From an uncultured Duncaniella sp. (GTDB lineage: Bacteria > Bacteroidota > Bacteroidia > Bacteroidales > Muribaculaceae): 64,000 bases of DNA. Numbering within the stretch: the stretch's first letter is position 1; each line of letters opens with the position of its first letter. Shown here in pieces: positions 26,676 through 35,844 of this stretch. The position numbers were made by a program, and so were the translations under genes. The DNA is taken from positions 1 to 64,000 of the forward strand of contig CAJUCI010000009.1 in NCBI GenBank assembly GCA_910584825.1, read 5' to 3'. A model generated the notes under the pieces. That model had not been told where the DNA came from. It saw nothing but the letters and a program-made list of their open reading frames with translations, and searched no databases.

Positions 26676-29168
26676 TCACTCACGATAATATACTCGCTTG
26701 ACGCGCTGTGAGATGGAGGTGAGAACTTCGTAAGGGATGGTGTCGAGGGTTGCGGCAAGGCTGTCGACGGGGATGGTGTCGCCGAAAATCTCTACGCGGT
26801 CACCCGTCTCCACGCCCGGCACATCGGTCACATCAATCATGCACGCATCCATACATATGGTGCCGACTATCGGGCACATCACCCCACGCACATTGAACGC
26901 CGAATTGCCCCAACCGAGATGACGGTTCAGTCCGTCGGCATATCCGATAGGCACAGTGGCTATCAGCGAGTCACGCTTCAGACGGCCGCGACGGTTATAG
27001 CCGATGGTCGTGCCCTCCGGCCAATGCTTGATTGAGATAATCGAACTGCGCAGTGTGGACACAGGGCGCAACTCATCCTGCGAGCCGTCGTGCATGGTGC
27101 GGATGCCATAGAGTCCGATGCCGAGGCGCACCATGTCGCACTGATGTTCGGGGAAACGGGTGATGCCGGTGGAGTTAAGTATGTGGCGCAATATCTTCCG
27201 TTCGGGAAACGCCTCCTGAAGCATGGCACAACAGCGGTCAAAATATTCAAACTGCGAATACGTGTACTCATCCTCCGAGGGGTCATCTGCAGCGCAAAGA
27301 TGCGAGAAGATGCTCTGAGGCACCACGTAGTCCTGTCCGCGCAACAGCTCTATCACCTCGGGCAATGTCTCGAGAAGGAAACCGAGACGGTGCATGCCGG
27401 AGTCAATCTTGATATGCACGGGATAGTTCCTTATGCCTCGGCGGGCGGCCTCGTCAATGAGACTGCGCAGGAATTCTATGGAATAAATCTCAGGCTCGAG
27501 ACGGTAGTCAAAGATGGTCTTGAGATTGTCGACAGCCGGATTTAGCACAATGATAGGCATGGTTATACCGGCCTGGCGCAGGTCAACCCCCTCGTCATGC
27601 ACGGCCACGGCAAGATATGTCGCGCCCTGGCTTTGGAGGGTCTTGGCAAGCTCGTGCGACCCGGCCCCGTAGCCCGAGGCCTTAATCATGCACACTATCC
27701 CCGTCGTGGGGCGGATGTGCGAACGGAAAAAGTTGAAATTGTCGACAACGGCGTCAAGATTGATTTCAAGCACCGTCTCATGACGCTTTAGCTCAAGCAT
27801 ACGTGCCACATCTGCAAACGGCTCGTCGGGCGACCCTTTTATAAGTATAAGCTCGGAACGGAAATCGTCAGGCGTGACAGCCTCAAGGAACTTGCCTACC
27901 GACGGGTAAGTCACACTCCCCTCAGGCAGGAGCGAAGCGTGGAGGTCAATCTGCGCGCCAATGCCTATCACTCTCCTTACGCCGCGAAGCTCCAGCAGAC
28001 GCGCCGCACGGCGATACACCTCGGCGGCATCGCGCCCCTCGGTGTCGAGGTCGCCGAGTATTACCGTGAGCGAATGCTCGGGGGTGAGACGCCTCTCCAT
28101 AAAGTCAAGTGCGAGCGAGAGCGAATATATGTCGGCTGAATATGTGTCATGAATGAGCTGGCAGTCGTTCACCCCGTCCACCACATCGAGACGGGTGCTG
28201 ACAGGGCGCAGCTGCGACATGCGCAGGCGGTCGTCATCGGTCAGCACGCTCAGACGCAGAATCGTCGTGAGCACATGCAGGGCATTCTCAATGTCGCGCT
28301 CCGAAGTGAACGGTATTGTCACCTCGCCCGCCACCTCGCCGCCGCGCGAGCGGTAGGTGATGACGGTGCATCCGTCCCCCTTCTCGGTCGTCACATTAAG
28401 CCATGCGTCAGGCGCGTCATGACGCGTCCACCCCACCCTCTCGGGGCCGTCGGGTATTGACGAGGCTATCAGCGAATTATCGGCACAATACACTGCGTAG
28501 CGGCATCCGCGCATGAGAGTGGCCTTCTCGCGGCACTTCTCCTCGATAGAGCCGAACCCGTGGCTGTGAGCAGCCCCTATGTTGGTGAATATCACCACCT
28601 CGGGCTTAATCATCTCCTCGAGACGCTCCATCTCGCCCGGTAGCGATATACCGGCCTCGATGACAGCAAGTTCTGACCGGCTGTCAATCTGCCACAACGA
28701 GAGGGGCACGCCGGTCTGTGAATTGAAACTGCGCGGCGAACGCACCACACGCAGGTCGGGCGAAAGTATGCGGTAAAGCCACTCCTTCACCGTAGTCTTG
28801 CCACGACTGCCGGTAATGGCGATGACAGGACATGCCATCTCGCGGCGGTGACGCGCGGCGAGAGTCTGCAACGCTCCGAGAGGTGACTTCACCTTGAGGA
28901 AACTTGCCTCGGGCATCTCATTGATGTCATCAGGCAATGTGTCAACCACAAACGCGCGCACTCCGCGCCCGTAGAGGTCTCTGATATATTTGTGTCCGTC
29001 GCCCGAGGCAGTACGCAGTGCGAAAAACAGTGTGCCCTCAGGCTCAAGCAGTGAACGGCTGTCGGTGAGAAGGGTCGATACACGCTCCCCGTTGTCACGG
29101 GTCAACTCGGCCTCCATCATCAAGGCCAATTCCGAAATGCTATAATCCATCTGAAATGTATCTGTCAA
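26676..29168 (-). CDS. bifunctional UDP-MurNAc-tripeptide:D-Ala-D-Ala ligase / alanine racemase
   Basis: Cytoplasmic peptidoglycan-precursor enzyme of 830 residues, a fusion typical of Bacteroidetes. Residues 1-~455 are MurF: ATP loop AITGSRGKTTVKEW near residues 116-129 and VIFTNIGAAHSHGFGS. Residues ~460-830 are alanine racemase: PLP-lysine motif MIKASGYGAG near residue 495, KIDSGMHRLGF, and GTICMDACMIDVTD near the end. One polypeptide would supply D-Ala and use D-Ala-D-Ala. The start overlaps the end of the GSCFA gene by 29 bases; an in-frame ATG at 29150 (MDYSISELAL) is an equally good start. Confidence 0.93.
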   Translation of the reverse strand: MTDTFQMDYSISELALMMEAELTRDNGERVSTLLTDSRSLLEPEGTLFFALRTASGDGHKYIRDLYGRGVRAFVVDTLPDDINEMPEASFLKVKSPLGALQTLAARHRREMACPVIAITGSRGKTTVKEWLYRILSPDLRVVRSPRSFNSQTGVPLSLWQIDSRSELAVIEAGISLPGEMERLEEMIKPEVVIFTNIGAAHSHGFGSIEEKCREKATLMRGCRYAVYCADNSLIASSIPDGPERVGWTRHDAPDAWLNVTTEKGDGCTVITYRSRGGEVAGEVTIPFTSERDIENALHVLTTILRLSVLTDDDRLRMSQLRPVSTRLDVVDGVNDCQLIHDTYSADIYSLSLALDFMERRLTPEHSLTVILGDLDTEGRDAAEVYRRAARLLELRGVRRVIGIGAQIDLHASLLPEGSVTYPSVGKFLEAVTPDDFRSELILIKGSPDEPFADVARMLELKRHETVLEINLDAVVDNFNFFRSHIRPTTGIVCMIKASGYGAGSHELAKTLQSQGATYLAVAVHDEGVDLRQAGITMPIIVLNPAVDNLKTIFDYRLEPEIYSIEFLRSLIDEAARRGIRNYPVHIKIDSGMHRLGFLLETLPEVIELLRGQDYVVPQSIFSHLCAADDPSEDEYTYSQFEYFDRCCAMLQEAFPERKILRHILNSTGITRFPEHQCDMVRLGIGLYGIRTMHDGSQDELRPVSTLRSSIISIKHWPEGTTIGYNRRGRLKRDSLIATVPIGYADGLNRHLGWGNSAFNVRGVMCPIVGTICMDACMIDVTDVPGVETGDRVEIFGDTIPVDSLAATLDTIPYEVLTSISQRVKRVYYRE

Positions 29169-30108
29169 TAGTTGAGGCCAGGAGAGGATGAGCCTTTTTG
29201 AAATCGTCTATAAGATTGGTCACCGCATCATTGTCCATGCCGTCGCCGCCATGCTGACGGTGGGCAAGACGGCGCGTGATGCGTCGCGCCTCCTCAGCCA
29301 ACGCGCGCGTGGCTTGAGAATAGAATGAGTCGGAAAAGAGTCCGTAAATATATTTTACCGCCTGGGCTGACGGATGCTTCATATCCTCGGCATAGAAACG
29401 ATAGTCGCGCAGGTCGTCCATCATAATCTCGTAGGCCGGGAAATAATACACATCCTCGCGTGCGGCCTGCAGGCGGTCAATCGCAAGCAGTAGCGTTGAC
29501 TTCGCTATGGAGTTGGCATGCGCCCCGTGGCTCAGGTAGCGCAAGGGGCTGACCGTAAAGACTATGCGAAGGTCGGGATTGACGCTGCGGGCATTGTCGA
29601 CCACATGGCAAAGATGGGCCACACAATCGTCAAGCGTGAGCACCTGTTCATCAAAGGTCTTGCCGGAGAGTTTATGACAGTTGGCCACGACATCGCCGGT
29701 TGCAACATGGCGGAAGATGCGTGTGGTGCCGAGAGTGACGATAAGCACCCCGGCATTCTTCAACGCCTCGTAGGCCGTCTCGATACTCGAGTTCATTCCA
29801 AGCAGAGCCTCGGCCTTGCTCGGCGCGGAATAGCGGGAATGAAACAGGAAACTGTGCCAGCGGCCCTCGTGCTCAAACAGTCCGTCGGCCTCGACATGAC
29901 GGCAGTTGACAATAGCATCAACGGCACTGTCGATTGAAGCCGGGTTATAAATCGGTCCGAACGGATTGACGCACACGTCAAAAAGCTCGTCGCGCATGCA
30001 CGCTCCGATATTGTCGGTGAAGCACGAGCCGATAAGTACCACGGCCTCGCCATGCTCCACTATGCCTTCCAGCCCTTCGAGGGGCTTGACCTCAGTGCGG
30101 AAATCCAT
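29140..30108 (-). CDS. GSCFA domain protein
   Basis: A 322-residue cytoplasmic protein named for its N-terminal motif, here VVLIGSCFTDNIGACM (about residues 23-38). Family members adopt an SGNH/GDSL-like hydrolase fold. The block NPFGPIYNPASID and the C-terminal YRFYAEDMKHPSAQAVKYIY, with a Ser/His/Asp-like arrangement, fit that. Substrate unknown. In Bacteroidales it is commonly beside murF-alr, as here (overlap of 29 bases), so a role linked to cell-wall precursors or surface glycans is plausible but inferred. Confidence 0.85.
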   Translation of the reverse strand: MDFRTEVKPLEGLEGIVEHGEAVVLIGSCFTDNIGACMRDELFDVCVNPFGPIYNPASIDSAVDAIVNCRHVEADGLFEHEGRWHSFLFHSRYSAPSKAEALLGMNSSIETAYEALKNAGVLIVTLGTTRIFRHVATGDVVANCHKLSGKTFDEQVLTLDDCVAHLCHVVDNARSVNPDLRIVFTVSPLRYLSHGAHANSIAKSTLLLAIDRLQAAREDVYYFPAYEIMMDDLRDYRFYAEDMKHPSAQAVKYIYGLFSDSFYSQATRALAEEARRITRRLAHRQHGGDGMDNDAVTNLIDDFKKAHPLLASTIDRYISDGL

Positions 30109-30124
30109 TTTGGGATATATAGCT

Positions 30125-30490
30125 TTAATATGGCTGCAGCACTATCGGATTACCGCCGTCGGGATATAGGTAGAGCGAATTGCCCTGCATCGACCATCCG
30201 TATGTCTCATAATAACCGTCATAGAAATCGAGATACAAATTCCAGTCATCGACATCCCAGTCAAAATAATACTCTCCGTTGTAATCCTGACAGTAACCTG
30301 TGCCGTCACCGTAGAAATAGTAGATGTTGCCGTAATCGGGGGCAACCTCCATCCACGAGCCGGTAATGTCGTAATAATAGTTATCATCGTCGGGGTCACA
30401 TGACGAAAGCGACGTGGCGGCAAGGATGACTGCAAGCATTAGCCCGAACATCCTGAGTGATTTTTTAGCGGTATGAGTCATTGTCTTCAT
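30125..30490 (-). CDS. small Tyr/Asp-rich lipoprotein
   Basis: Predicted lipoprotein of 121 residues, start ATG at 30490. The signal peptide MKTMTHTAKKSLRMFGLML leads to a lipobox SLSSC near residue 31. The mature part is unusually rich in Tyr, Asp and Gly (DDDNYYYDITGSWMEV, YYFYGDGTGYCQDYNG, YLYPDGGNPIVLQ). The ITGSW opening and regular beta-hairpins resemble small lipocalin-like lipoproteins of Bacteroidetes. Function unknown. It has its own promoter and lies 16 bases before the GSCFA gene. Confidence 0.7.
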   Translation of the reverse strand: MKTMTHTAKKSLRMFGLMLAVILAATSLSSCDPDDDNYYYDITGSWMEVAPDYGNIYYFYGDGTGYCQDYNGEYYFDWDVDDWNLYLDFYDGYYETYGWSMQGNSLYLYPDGGNPIVLQPY

Positions 30491-30545
30491 AATAATCGTA
30501 TAACATGTATAACCCCTAAGTGTGAAAACATGTTTAATAAGATTA

Positions 30546-30577
30546 CAAAAATACAACATTCTTCACATCCATGCAAA
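30546..30577 (-). promoter_or_regulatory. promoter of the small lipoprotein gene
   Basis: The minus strand has TTTG at 30577-30574 and TATTTTTG at 30553-30546, exactly 20 bases apart. This is one of the best matches to the Bacteroidetes consensus in the window. The lipoprotein ATG is about 50 bases from the predicted start site. GSCFA and murF-alr may depend on the same promoter. Confidence 0.75.
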
Positions 30578-30591
30578 AGAAAATCCACTCT

Positions 30592-31008
30592 TCACCGTCG
30601 GCGGTTATAGAACTTGATTCTCCCTACCGTATGGCCGATGGCGAGTGCCATGAATATGAAACCCAGTTTGCCATGCAAACCGCCAATGGGCGAATGGGTT
30701 GCCGTTACAAGCCAATGCACCGTGGTGATGATTGCTGTGACAATAGTCAGGCCGCCGAACACCGCCATCCACCGCGTCACGGGCGATTTCTGCGAACGCA
30801 ATTTCGAGAACCAGCCTGACCATTTGAAATGCAGCGCAAGATGCCATATCACTGCACCCGTGAACAGTGAGCATACCACGATGTGCAGCCACACCCACGC
30901 GAGGCCCTGACTGTGTGTGGCCTCAAGCTGTATGCCCGAAGCCAGAGCCACAAGGGTAAGGCCGAGCAGTGACCAATTACATATTCTGAATTGTGTCGAT
31001 TTCTTCAT
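30592..31008 (-). CDS. DUF4405 four-helix membrane protein
   Basis: Small inner-membrane protein of 138 residues with four predicted helices. Histidines sit in or next to membrane segments (WLHIVVC, WHLALHF, TTVHWLV, GGLHGKLGF), as expected for a cytochrome-b-type heme site, although heme binding is inferred. Its ATG overlaps the comEC stop by four bases (ATGA), so it is translated with comEC. Function unknown. Confidence 0.7.
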   Translation of the reverse strand: MKKSTQFRICNWSLLGLTLVALASGIQLEATHSQGLAWVWLHIVVCSLFTGAVIWHLALHFKWSGWFSKLRSQKSPVTRWMAVFGGLTIVTAIITTVHWLVTATHSPIGGLHGKLGFIFMALAIGHTVGRIKFYNRRR

Positions 31009-33032
31009 AAATCAAAGAGTTTCGCCTCGTCAGCCGTAATATGAAACGGTGCGGGGCGGAGTGAACGATAAGGGATGCCGAGCGCGGCAAGCTCGCGCGC
31101 ATAGCGGTCATGGCGGCGCAGATTGAGGTCGGCACTGAGGAGTATGGTGTCAGGACGCACCTTGTAAGCTACCTCGGCGATGTCACCTCTGAACCCTCGG
31201 CACACTACGGCATAATCGGGCCTGACGCCGCATGGTGCTACGTGCGAGTCGTGGCTTACCATTATGAAGCTCCGCCCCGAGGTGAACACCACATTACCCC
31301 GACGTGCCGTCGACCCGTCACACATTCCGTCAGCCATGTGCGTGATTCCCGCGATGCCGCGTCTGAGCATATATTCACGATAACGTTTCTCATCACGCGC
31401 CTTCACGTCATCAGCCCTCCAATTGCGTGCTGTGGTGAGCGAGTAAAGGGTAGAGCCTTCCCTTACAAGCATCGTGGTCTCGTCGGTCGAGCGTGTTATG
31501 AACACCTCGCTTTGGCTGAACCGAGGCGGGAAAAGGTATATGCCAACTATCGTGAACAGTGCTATAATACCGGCAGCGCACAGCCATACTACCCTGCGAC
31601 GATAGAGCCACACGGCAAACAGCGAGAGCACAACGAAATATGCCGCGAGCACCGGGCCGGATACCCATATGTCCGACACAACCGCTCCCGGCAAGCCGTT
31701 CACCCACCCGGCCACGAGTTCAATCACCCTGTAAAGGAAATCCACCACGTCGCCGAGCCACCCGGCCCGAATACCGATGGCATTGAGCGCGACGAGCACC
31801 ACCCCTCCACCAAGCAGCGGAGGCAGCAGGAGCGTGACGGCAATGTTGGTAACAAGAAAACCTACAGGAAAAACATGGAAATAAAACGCACTGACCATGC
31901 CGGTGCCGAGCATAGCGGCAACCGTCACGCAGATATATCCTGTCATATCCCTGAGCCGACGACGCCGATAGTCAAAAGGATTGAGCCTGTCAGCAAACAC
32001 AATAATTGAGAGCACGGCCACAAACGAGAGCATGAAGCCGAGCGAATAGACCGTAGATGGAGAGAAGAGCAGAATGACAATTGCCGCTGCACTAAGGGCG
32101 TTGAGCGGCGACCACACGCGCTGAAGCATGGTGCATATGGCGAAGAGCGTAGCCATAACTACAGCCCTTACCACCGAGGGTGACAGCCCCGTAAGCACGG
32201 CAAAAAACCATAGGGCCAACACTATGACAGCCATACGTCCATATCGCCCTAACCCGGCACCGCACAATGGCAACAGCAAGAGGGTGAGCACAAGCGTCAG
32301 CACTCCCACATGGAGTCCGCTGAGCGCGAGGATGTGGGCGATGCCGGTGGAGGCGAACAGCGTGCGGGTCGATGGTGACAGCCACGAACGGTCACCGGCC
32401 AGTGTAGCCATCAGAAACTCACGCGCCCCCTCTGACAGCGGAGCGTTGGCAATCACACGCACAAGGTCGTGACGCTTACGCCGTATGTCATTCAGCATAC
32501 CCGGCTCGGGAGTGATACGGCTGATGCTGTCAGGCTCCACTACGGCCTCGGCTACTACACCCATACGCCTGAGTGGGGCGTTATAGTCAATCTCGTCAGG
32601 CAGGTCGGTGCGGCTCTCGAGCTGACGCAACCCGGCAGTGAAACATATCCTGTCGGTCTCGGAAATTTCGGGCAGAGCCGACGGCACAAGACATTTTACA
32701 AGGAAATGCGGGCATGCATGTCCTGAGCATGAGTCAACGCATACTATAAGCATCTGCGCTCCCTCATATTCCCGGTGCTCAGTTACGACACCCACGCAGC
32801 TCGGGAATATAACATGCTTGCCCGCAGGTATTTTGTGAGGGGCATGAGCCGCCGCCACGATAAATCCTACAGTGATTGTAACAAAAAGTATAGCCACATA
32901 GGCGCGTTTAAGGCATAACGCCACGACTGCCGCCACGAGTGGCACCCCCGCCCACAATACTCCTCCGTCAGCCGCATCCCACAGCAGGATGCCGACGACA
33001 AAGGCAATCGCGACGGGCAGGAGCGGAACCAT
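31005..33032 (-). CDS. ComEC/Rec2-family competence membrane protein
   Basis: Polytopic inner-membrane protein of 675 residues related to the DNA-uptake channel ComEC. N-terminal helices and an OB-like DUF4131 segment are followed by the Competence domain with about eight helices. Its signature includes TLFASTGIAHILALSGLHVG (about residues 222-241) and LTGLSPSVVRAVVM. The C-terminal ~190 residues occupy the place of the metallo-beta-lactamase domain. I cannot find an HxHxDH metal motif there, so the nuclease part looks degenerate. It overlaps yeiH by one base and the DUF4405 gene by four. Natural transformation is not implied by this alone. Confidence 0.85.
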   Translation of the reverse strand: MVPLLPVAIAFVVGILLWDAADGGVLWAGVPLVAAVVALCLKRAYVAILFVTITVGFIVAAAHAPHKIPAGKHVIFPSCVGVVTEHREYEGAQMLIVCVDSCSGHACPHFLVKCLVPSALPEISETDRICFTAGLRQLESRTDLPDEIDYNAPLRRMGVVAEAVVEPDSISRITPEPGMLNDIRRKRHDLVRVIANAPLSEGAREFLMATLAGDRSWLSPSTRTLFASTGIAHILALSGLHVGVLTLVLTLLLLPLCGAGLGRYGRMAVIVLALWFFAVLTGLSPSVVRAVVMATLFAICTMLQRVWSPLNALSAAAIVILLFSPSTVYSLGFMLSFVAVLSIIVFADRLNPFDYRRRRLRDMTGYICVTVAAMLGTGMVSAFYFHVFPVGFLVTNIAVTLLLPPLLGGGVVLVALNAIGIRAGWLGDVVDFLYRVIELVAGWVNGLPGAVVSDIWVSGPVLAAYFVVLSLFAVWLYRRRVVWLCAAGIIALFTIVGIYLFPPRFSQSEVFITRSTDETTMLVREGSTLYSLTTARNWRADDVKARDEKRYREYMLRRGIAGITHMADGMCDGSTARRGNVVFTSGRSFIMVSHDSHVAPCGVRPDYAVVCRGFRGDIAEVAYKVRPDTILLSADLNLRRHDRYARELAALGIPYRSLRPAPFHITADEAKLFDL

Positions 33033-34006
33033 CAGTCAATGGTCTCAATCACCACGAAGAAGCTGCTTACGCCAATGATTATCCACAATGCCACAGCAAG
33101 GATGAACGGCTTGACGCCGACATTCTTAATCATCTTGACCGACAGTCCGGCGCCGATGAGGAAGAGCGTGAGCACGAGACCCTTCTTGGCAAGATATACG
33201 AGAGTGGCGGTGAGCCATTCGGGCAGAGGCAGATAAGTGTTGATGACCATCGCAATGATAAAGAGGAAGATAAACCAGGGAATGGAAATCTTGCTGTTCT
33301 TGTCGCGGAATATCAGCATGGTCATGAGGGCGAGGGGTATAATCCACAGCGCACGTGTGAGCTTGATGAGCGTAGCCAGTTTCAGAGCCTCTCCGGCATC
33401 AGCCACACCCTTGGCGGCAAGCATATTGGAGTAGGCATCTCCCGCACCGACAACCGACGATGTATCATGGATGGCGATAGCCGCCCATGTGCCGAACTGC
33501 TGGGCCGACATGTCGAAAAACGCTCCGATAGGGGGGAATATGAAGAGCGCGACGGCATTGAGCACAAACACTACGCCGAGCGACACGGCCATCTCATGGT
33601 CATCAGCCTTGAGCACAGGCCCGACGGCGGCAATAGCACTGCCACCGCATATCGCCGTGCCCGACGATATAAGGTAGGAAGTCTTGCGGTTAATCTTCAA
33701 CCAGTAGCCGAGCAACACGCCGAGCAACATCACGCCGAATACCGACACGATGGTAAACATCATGCCGTCGCTTCCGCTTTTGAGCGACTCGGTGAGATTC
33801 ATGCCGAAACCGAGACCCACCACCGAGGCCTGGAGCAGATATTTTGAAGTCTTCTTATTGAATTTAGGATAAGGGCACTCGAAAATGAGCGCGAAAACTA
33901 TACCGAGGAAAAGTGCAAACCAAGGTGCAACAGTAATACCCATGCCGAGCAGGTCGAACGGAAACACCACAAGCACAACCAGCAATATGTAAAGATACTT
34001 GGCCAT
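33032..34006 (-). CDS. YeiH/UPF0324 family putative anion exporter
   Basis: Integral membrane protein of 324 residues with about ten helices. Family members are proposed exporters of sulfate or other small anions. Characteristic pieces include GTAICGGSAIAAVGPVLKAD (about residues 117-136), AIHDTSSVVGAGDAYSN and the C-terminal GLVLTLFLIGAGLSVKMI. It shares one base with comEC and appears to be the first gene of the yeiH-comEC-DUF4405 unit. Substrate not determined from sequence. Confidence 0.85.
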   Translation of the reverse strand: MAKYLYILLVVLVVFPFDLLGMGITVAPWFALFLGIVFALIFECPYPKFNKKTSKYLLQASVVGLGFGMNLTESLKSGSDGMMFTIVSVFGVMLLGVLLGYWLKINRKTSYLISSGTAICGGSAIAAVGPVLKADDHEMAVSLGVVFVLNAVALFIFPPIGAFFDMSAQQFGTWAAIAIHDTSSVVGAGDAYSNMLAAKGVADAGEALKLATLIKLTRALWIIPLALMTMLIFRDKNSKISIPWFIFLFIIAMVINTYLPLPEWLTATLVYLAKKGLVLTLFLIGAGLSVKMIKNVGVKPFILAVALWIIIGVSSFFVVIETID

Positions 34007-34015
34007 TAAAGTAAA

Positions 34016-34117
34016 TTTAAAATGGAAAATGGAAAGTGGAAAATGGAAAATTGACGAACTACCAGATAACAGCCGAAGGCCAATTTTAAATTTTAAAATT
34101 CTTAATTTTTAATTCTT
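34016..34117. repeat. low-complexity A/T spacer with TGGAAAA tandem units
   Basis: Four tandem variants of TGGAAAAT lie at about 34022-34052. Further right (about 34083-34115) are AATTTTTAATT-type repeats of the kind also found at 41610-41655 and 46650-46735. No coding potential is seen. Confidence 0.6.
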
Positions 34118-34879
34118 TCAGCTCTCCCAAATGCGCCACGCCTCAAATGCCTGAAGGAGGAGCATTTCAAGGCCGTTCTTGATCTCCGCGCCATGTTCGG
34201 CACCCTTTTTCATGAACGTGGTGGTGTCGGGATTGTACACAAGGTCATAGAGCAGATGCGAGGGGGTGAGCAATTCGTATGGGATGGGAGGGAACTTATC
34301 GACGTTGGGATACATGCCCACAGGCGTAGTGTTGACTATCACCTTGAACTCATCCATCACTTCGGGAGTCAGTTCATCATAACTGAGCATCCCCTCGCGC
34401 GGAGTGCGCGAAACGTACACAGGCTCAACACCGAGCGACTTCAACCCTTGGCGCACAGCCTTGGCAGCACCGCCGGTGCCGAGTATCAGAGCCTTCTTAC
34501 GCTCGTCGTTGAGCAGAGGCGAGATGGAGTTACGGAAGCCCACGACATCAGAGTTATAACCTACAAGCTCGAAATCGTCATCATCGAGCGGGTCGTGACG
34601 CACAATCTTAATCACATTCACAGCCCCTATTTCGGCGGCCTCATCATCTATGCGGTCAAGGTAGGGAATCACCTTCTCCTTGTAAGGGATGGTCACATTA
34701 AGCCCTGCGAGGTCGGGATGGTCCTCAAGCACCTCCTTTAGGTCGGTGATTGCAGGAATCTCAAAATTAAGATACTCCGCATCGATATTCTCGGCGGCAA
34801 ACTTGTCATTGAAATAGTTGCGAGAGAATGAGTGTCCCAGCGGGTAACCAATCAGCCCGAAAGTCCTGTGTCGATTCAT
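34118..34879 (-). CDS. aroE: shikimate dehydrogenase
   Basis: NADPH-dependent reduction of 3-dehydroshikimate to shikimate in aromatic amino acid synthesis. 253 residues. Start at 34879 (MNRHRTFGLIGYPLGHSFSR); the motif GYPLGHSFS binds substrate. The catalytic Lys is in LNVTIPYKEKVIP (about residues 60-72), followed by NVIK, the dinucleotide motif LGTGGAAKAVRQGL and VNTTPVGMYPN. The longer reading frame starting at 35002 would overlap the upstream gene and is rejected. It lies one base after the stop of the exported-protein gene and is probably co-transcribed with it. Confidence 0.95.
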   Translation of the reverse strand: MNRHRTFGLIGYPLGHSFSRNYFNDKFAAENIDAEYLNFEIPAITDLKEVLEDHPDLAGLNVTIPYKEKVIPYLDRIDDEAAEIGAVNVIKIVRHDPLDDDDFELVGYNSDVVGFRNSISPLLNDERKKALILGTGGAAKAVRQGLKSLGVEPVYVSRTPREGMLSYDELTPEVMDEFKVIVNTTPVGMYPNVDKFPPIPYELLTPSHLLYDLVYNPDTTTFMKKGAEHGAEIKNGLEMLLLQAFEAWRIWES

Positions 34880-34880
34880 G

Positions 34881-35651
34881 TTATCTTTTCTTTTCCCTCT
34901 TGTCAATGGTAAGATGTGCCGATACGAAGGCCACGGTCTCCTGGTCGCCCTCCTCAATACGGCGTATGAGCGATTCGCGGTCGGCCGACTGGGTGTAGCC
35001 AAACCGTTTGGCCTGACGCAGGATAAAATCCTCCTTCAGGTTGGCAATCTGGAAGTCAAACGGATTAAAATTGCCGTGCGCCTCCAGCTCCCAATAGTCG
35101 CGGCGTATGTCATAGCCGGTAATCTTGAGCGAGGGGAGCTTCTTTTTCAGCTTGCCTTTCGACTTCTGCGCGGCCTTGTCAAGAATGGCTATAGCGCGAG
35201 GCTCGCCGTTGGCAGCTGCACTGCATATGTACTGCAGAGGCACATCATAATAGATAGTTCCCGCTGTATAGGGGCGAAGAAATGCCGAAGCCATTTCGAG
35301 CAAATCCTTTCCGGCACGGAAATCGTCGTTGCGCTTCAGCTCTATGACAAAAGCCTTGCCTCGAGGGTCATAGCCAACGCAATTTGACTGCTTGGCATGA
35401 TAGTTGGAGAAGAAATAGAAGCGGGCTACCTCCGAGCCGTCGTTCTTAGATTCAGCTACCATCACGGGCTTGTCGCCCTGTGACTTTTTCATTTCAAAAT
35501 TCACGTCAGGCACCGCAGTCCCGTCACTCAGGGTGACGAAATATCGCTTGTGGGAGGTCTCCTCCTGCCTGTCAAGCTCGGTCTGAGCATACGAGCTGAA
35601 CGAGCCTACCGATAACAAGGCTGCCAGCAACAGTATATATTTCATTGTCAC
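34881..35651 (-). CDS. unknown exported protein upstream of aroE
   Basis: A 256-residue protein with a clear signal peptide (MTMKYILLLAALLSVGSFSS, cleavage after YAQ). The mature part has predicted beta-strands (RYFVTLSDGTAVPDVNFEM, GKAFVIELKRNDDFRAGKDL) and a Lys-rich stretch (QKSKGKLKKKLPSLKITGYD). It ends REKKR. I do not recognise a family. Either ATG at 35651 or 35645 could be used. A good promoter lies just upstream. Confidence 0.65.
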   Translation of the reverse strand: MTMKYILLLAALLSVGSFSSYAQTELDRQEETSHKRYFVTLSDGTAVPDVNFEMKKSQGDKPVMVAESKNDGSEVARFYFFSNYHAKQSNCVGYDPRGKAFVIELKRNDDFRAGKDLLEMASAFLRPYTAGTIYYDVPLQYICSAAANGEPRAIAILDKAAQKSKGKLKKKLPSLKITGYDIRRDYWELEAHGNFNPFDFQIANLKEDFILRQAKRFGYTQSADRESLIRRIEEGDQETVAFVSAHLTIDKREKKR

Positions 35652-35669
35652 AGTTGTGTATTAGGTGTG

Positions 35670-35700
35670 CAAAATTAGGTTTTTCCACTCAATTTACCAA
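35670..35700 (-). promoter_or_regulatory. promoter for the exported-protein gene and aroE
   Basis: The minus strand reads TTG at 35700-35698 and TAATTTTG at 35677-35670, 20 bases apart. The ATG at 35651 follows within 20 bases. Confidence 0.6.
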
Positions 35701-35806
35701 CTTATTTTGAGATTAGATATTATATAGGTGAAATAAAATGTTTTCGGGCGGCTATAATTTTTAACTAATTTAATTATTTTTTAGGCAGGTTGTGAAACTA
35801 TCTTCA

Positions 35807-35814
35807 TAATTTTG
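35807..35814 (+). promoter_or_regulatory. -7 box for the ABC efflux operon
   Basis: TAATTTTG matches TAnnTTTG and lies 30 bases before the ATG at 35845. A TTG at 35790-35792 is only 14 bases upstream, closer than usual. Confidence 0.55.
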
Positions 35815-35844
35815 CGTCATATTGACGGAATCAGTAATCAGATA

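Noticed and set aside
31110..32009. Long plus-strand open frame opposite comEC
   Set aside because: It is antisense to a well-supported membrane gene, has a His/Arg/Pro-rich composition typical of shadow frames and no recognisable domain.
32939..33847. 302-codon plus-strand frame opposite yeiH and comEC
   Set aside because: Spans the junction of two real genes on the other strand; composition is unlike a protein-coding gene here.
34018..34055. Possible CRISPR-like or satellite array (TGGAAAA repeats)
   Set aside because: Units are only about 8 bases, with no unique spacers and no cas genes nearby; simple low-complexity DNA.
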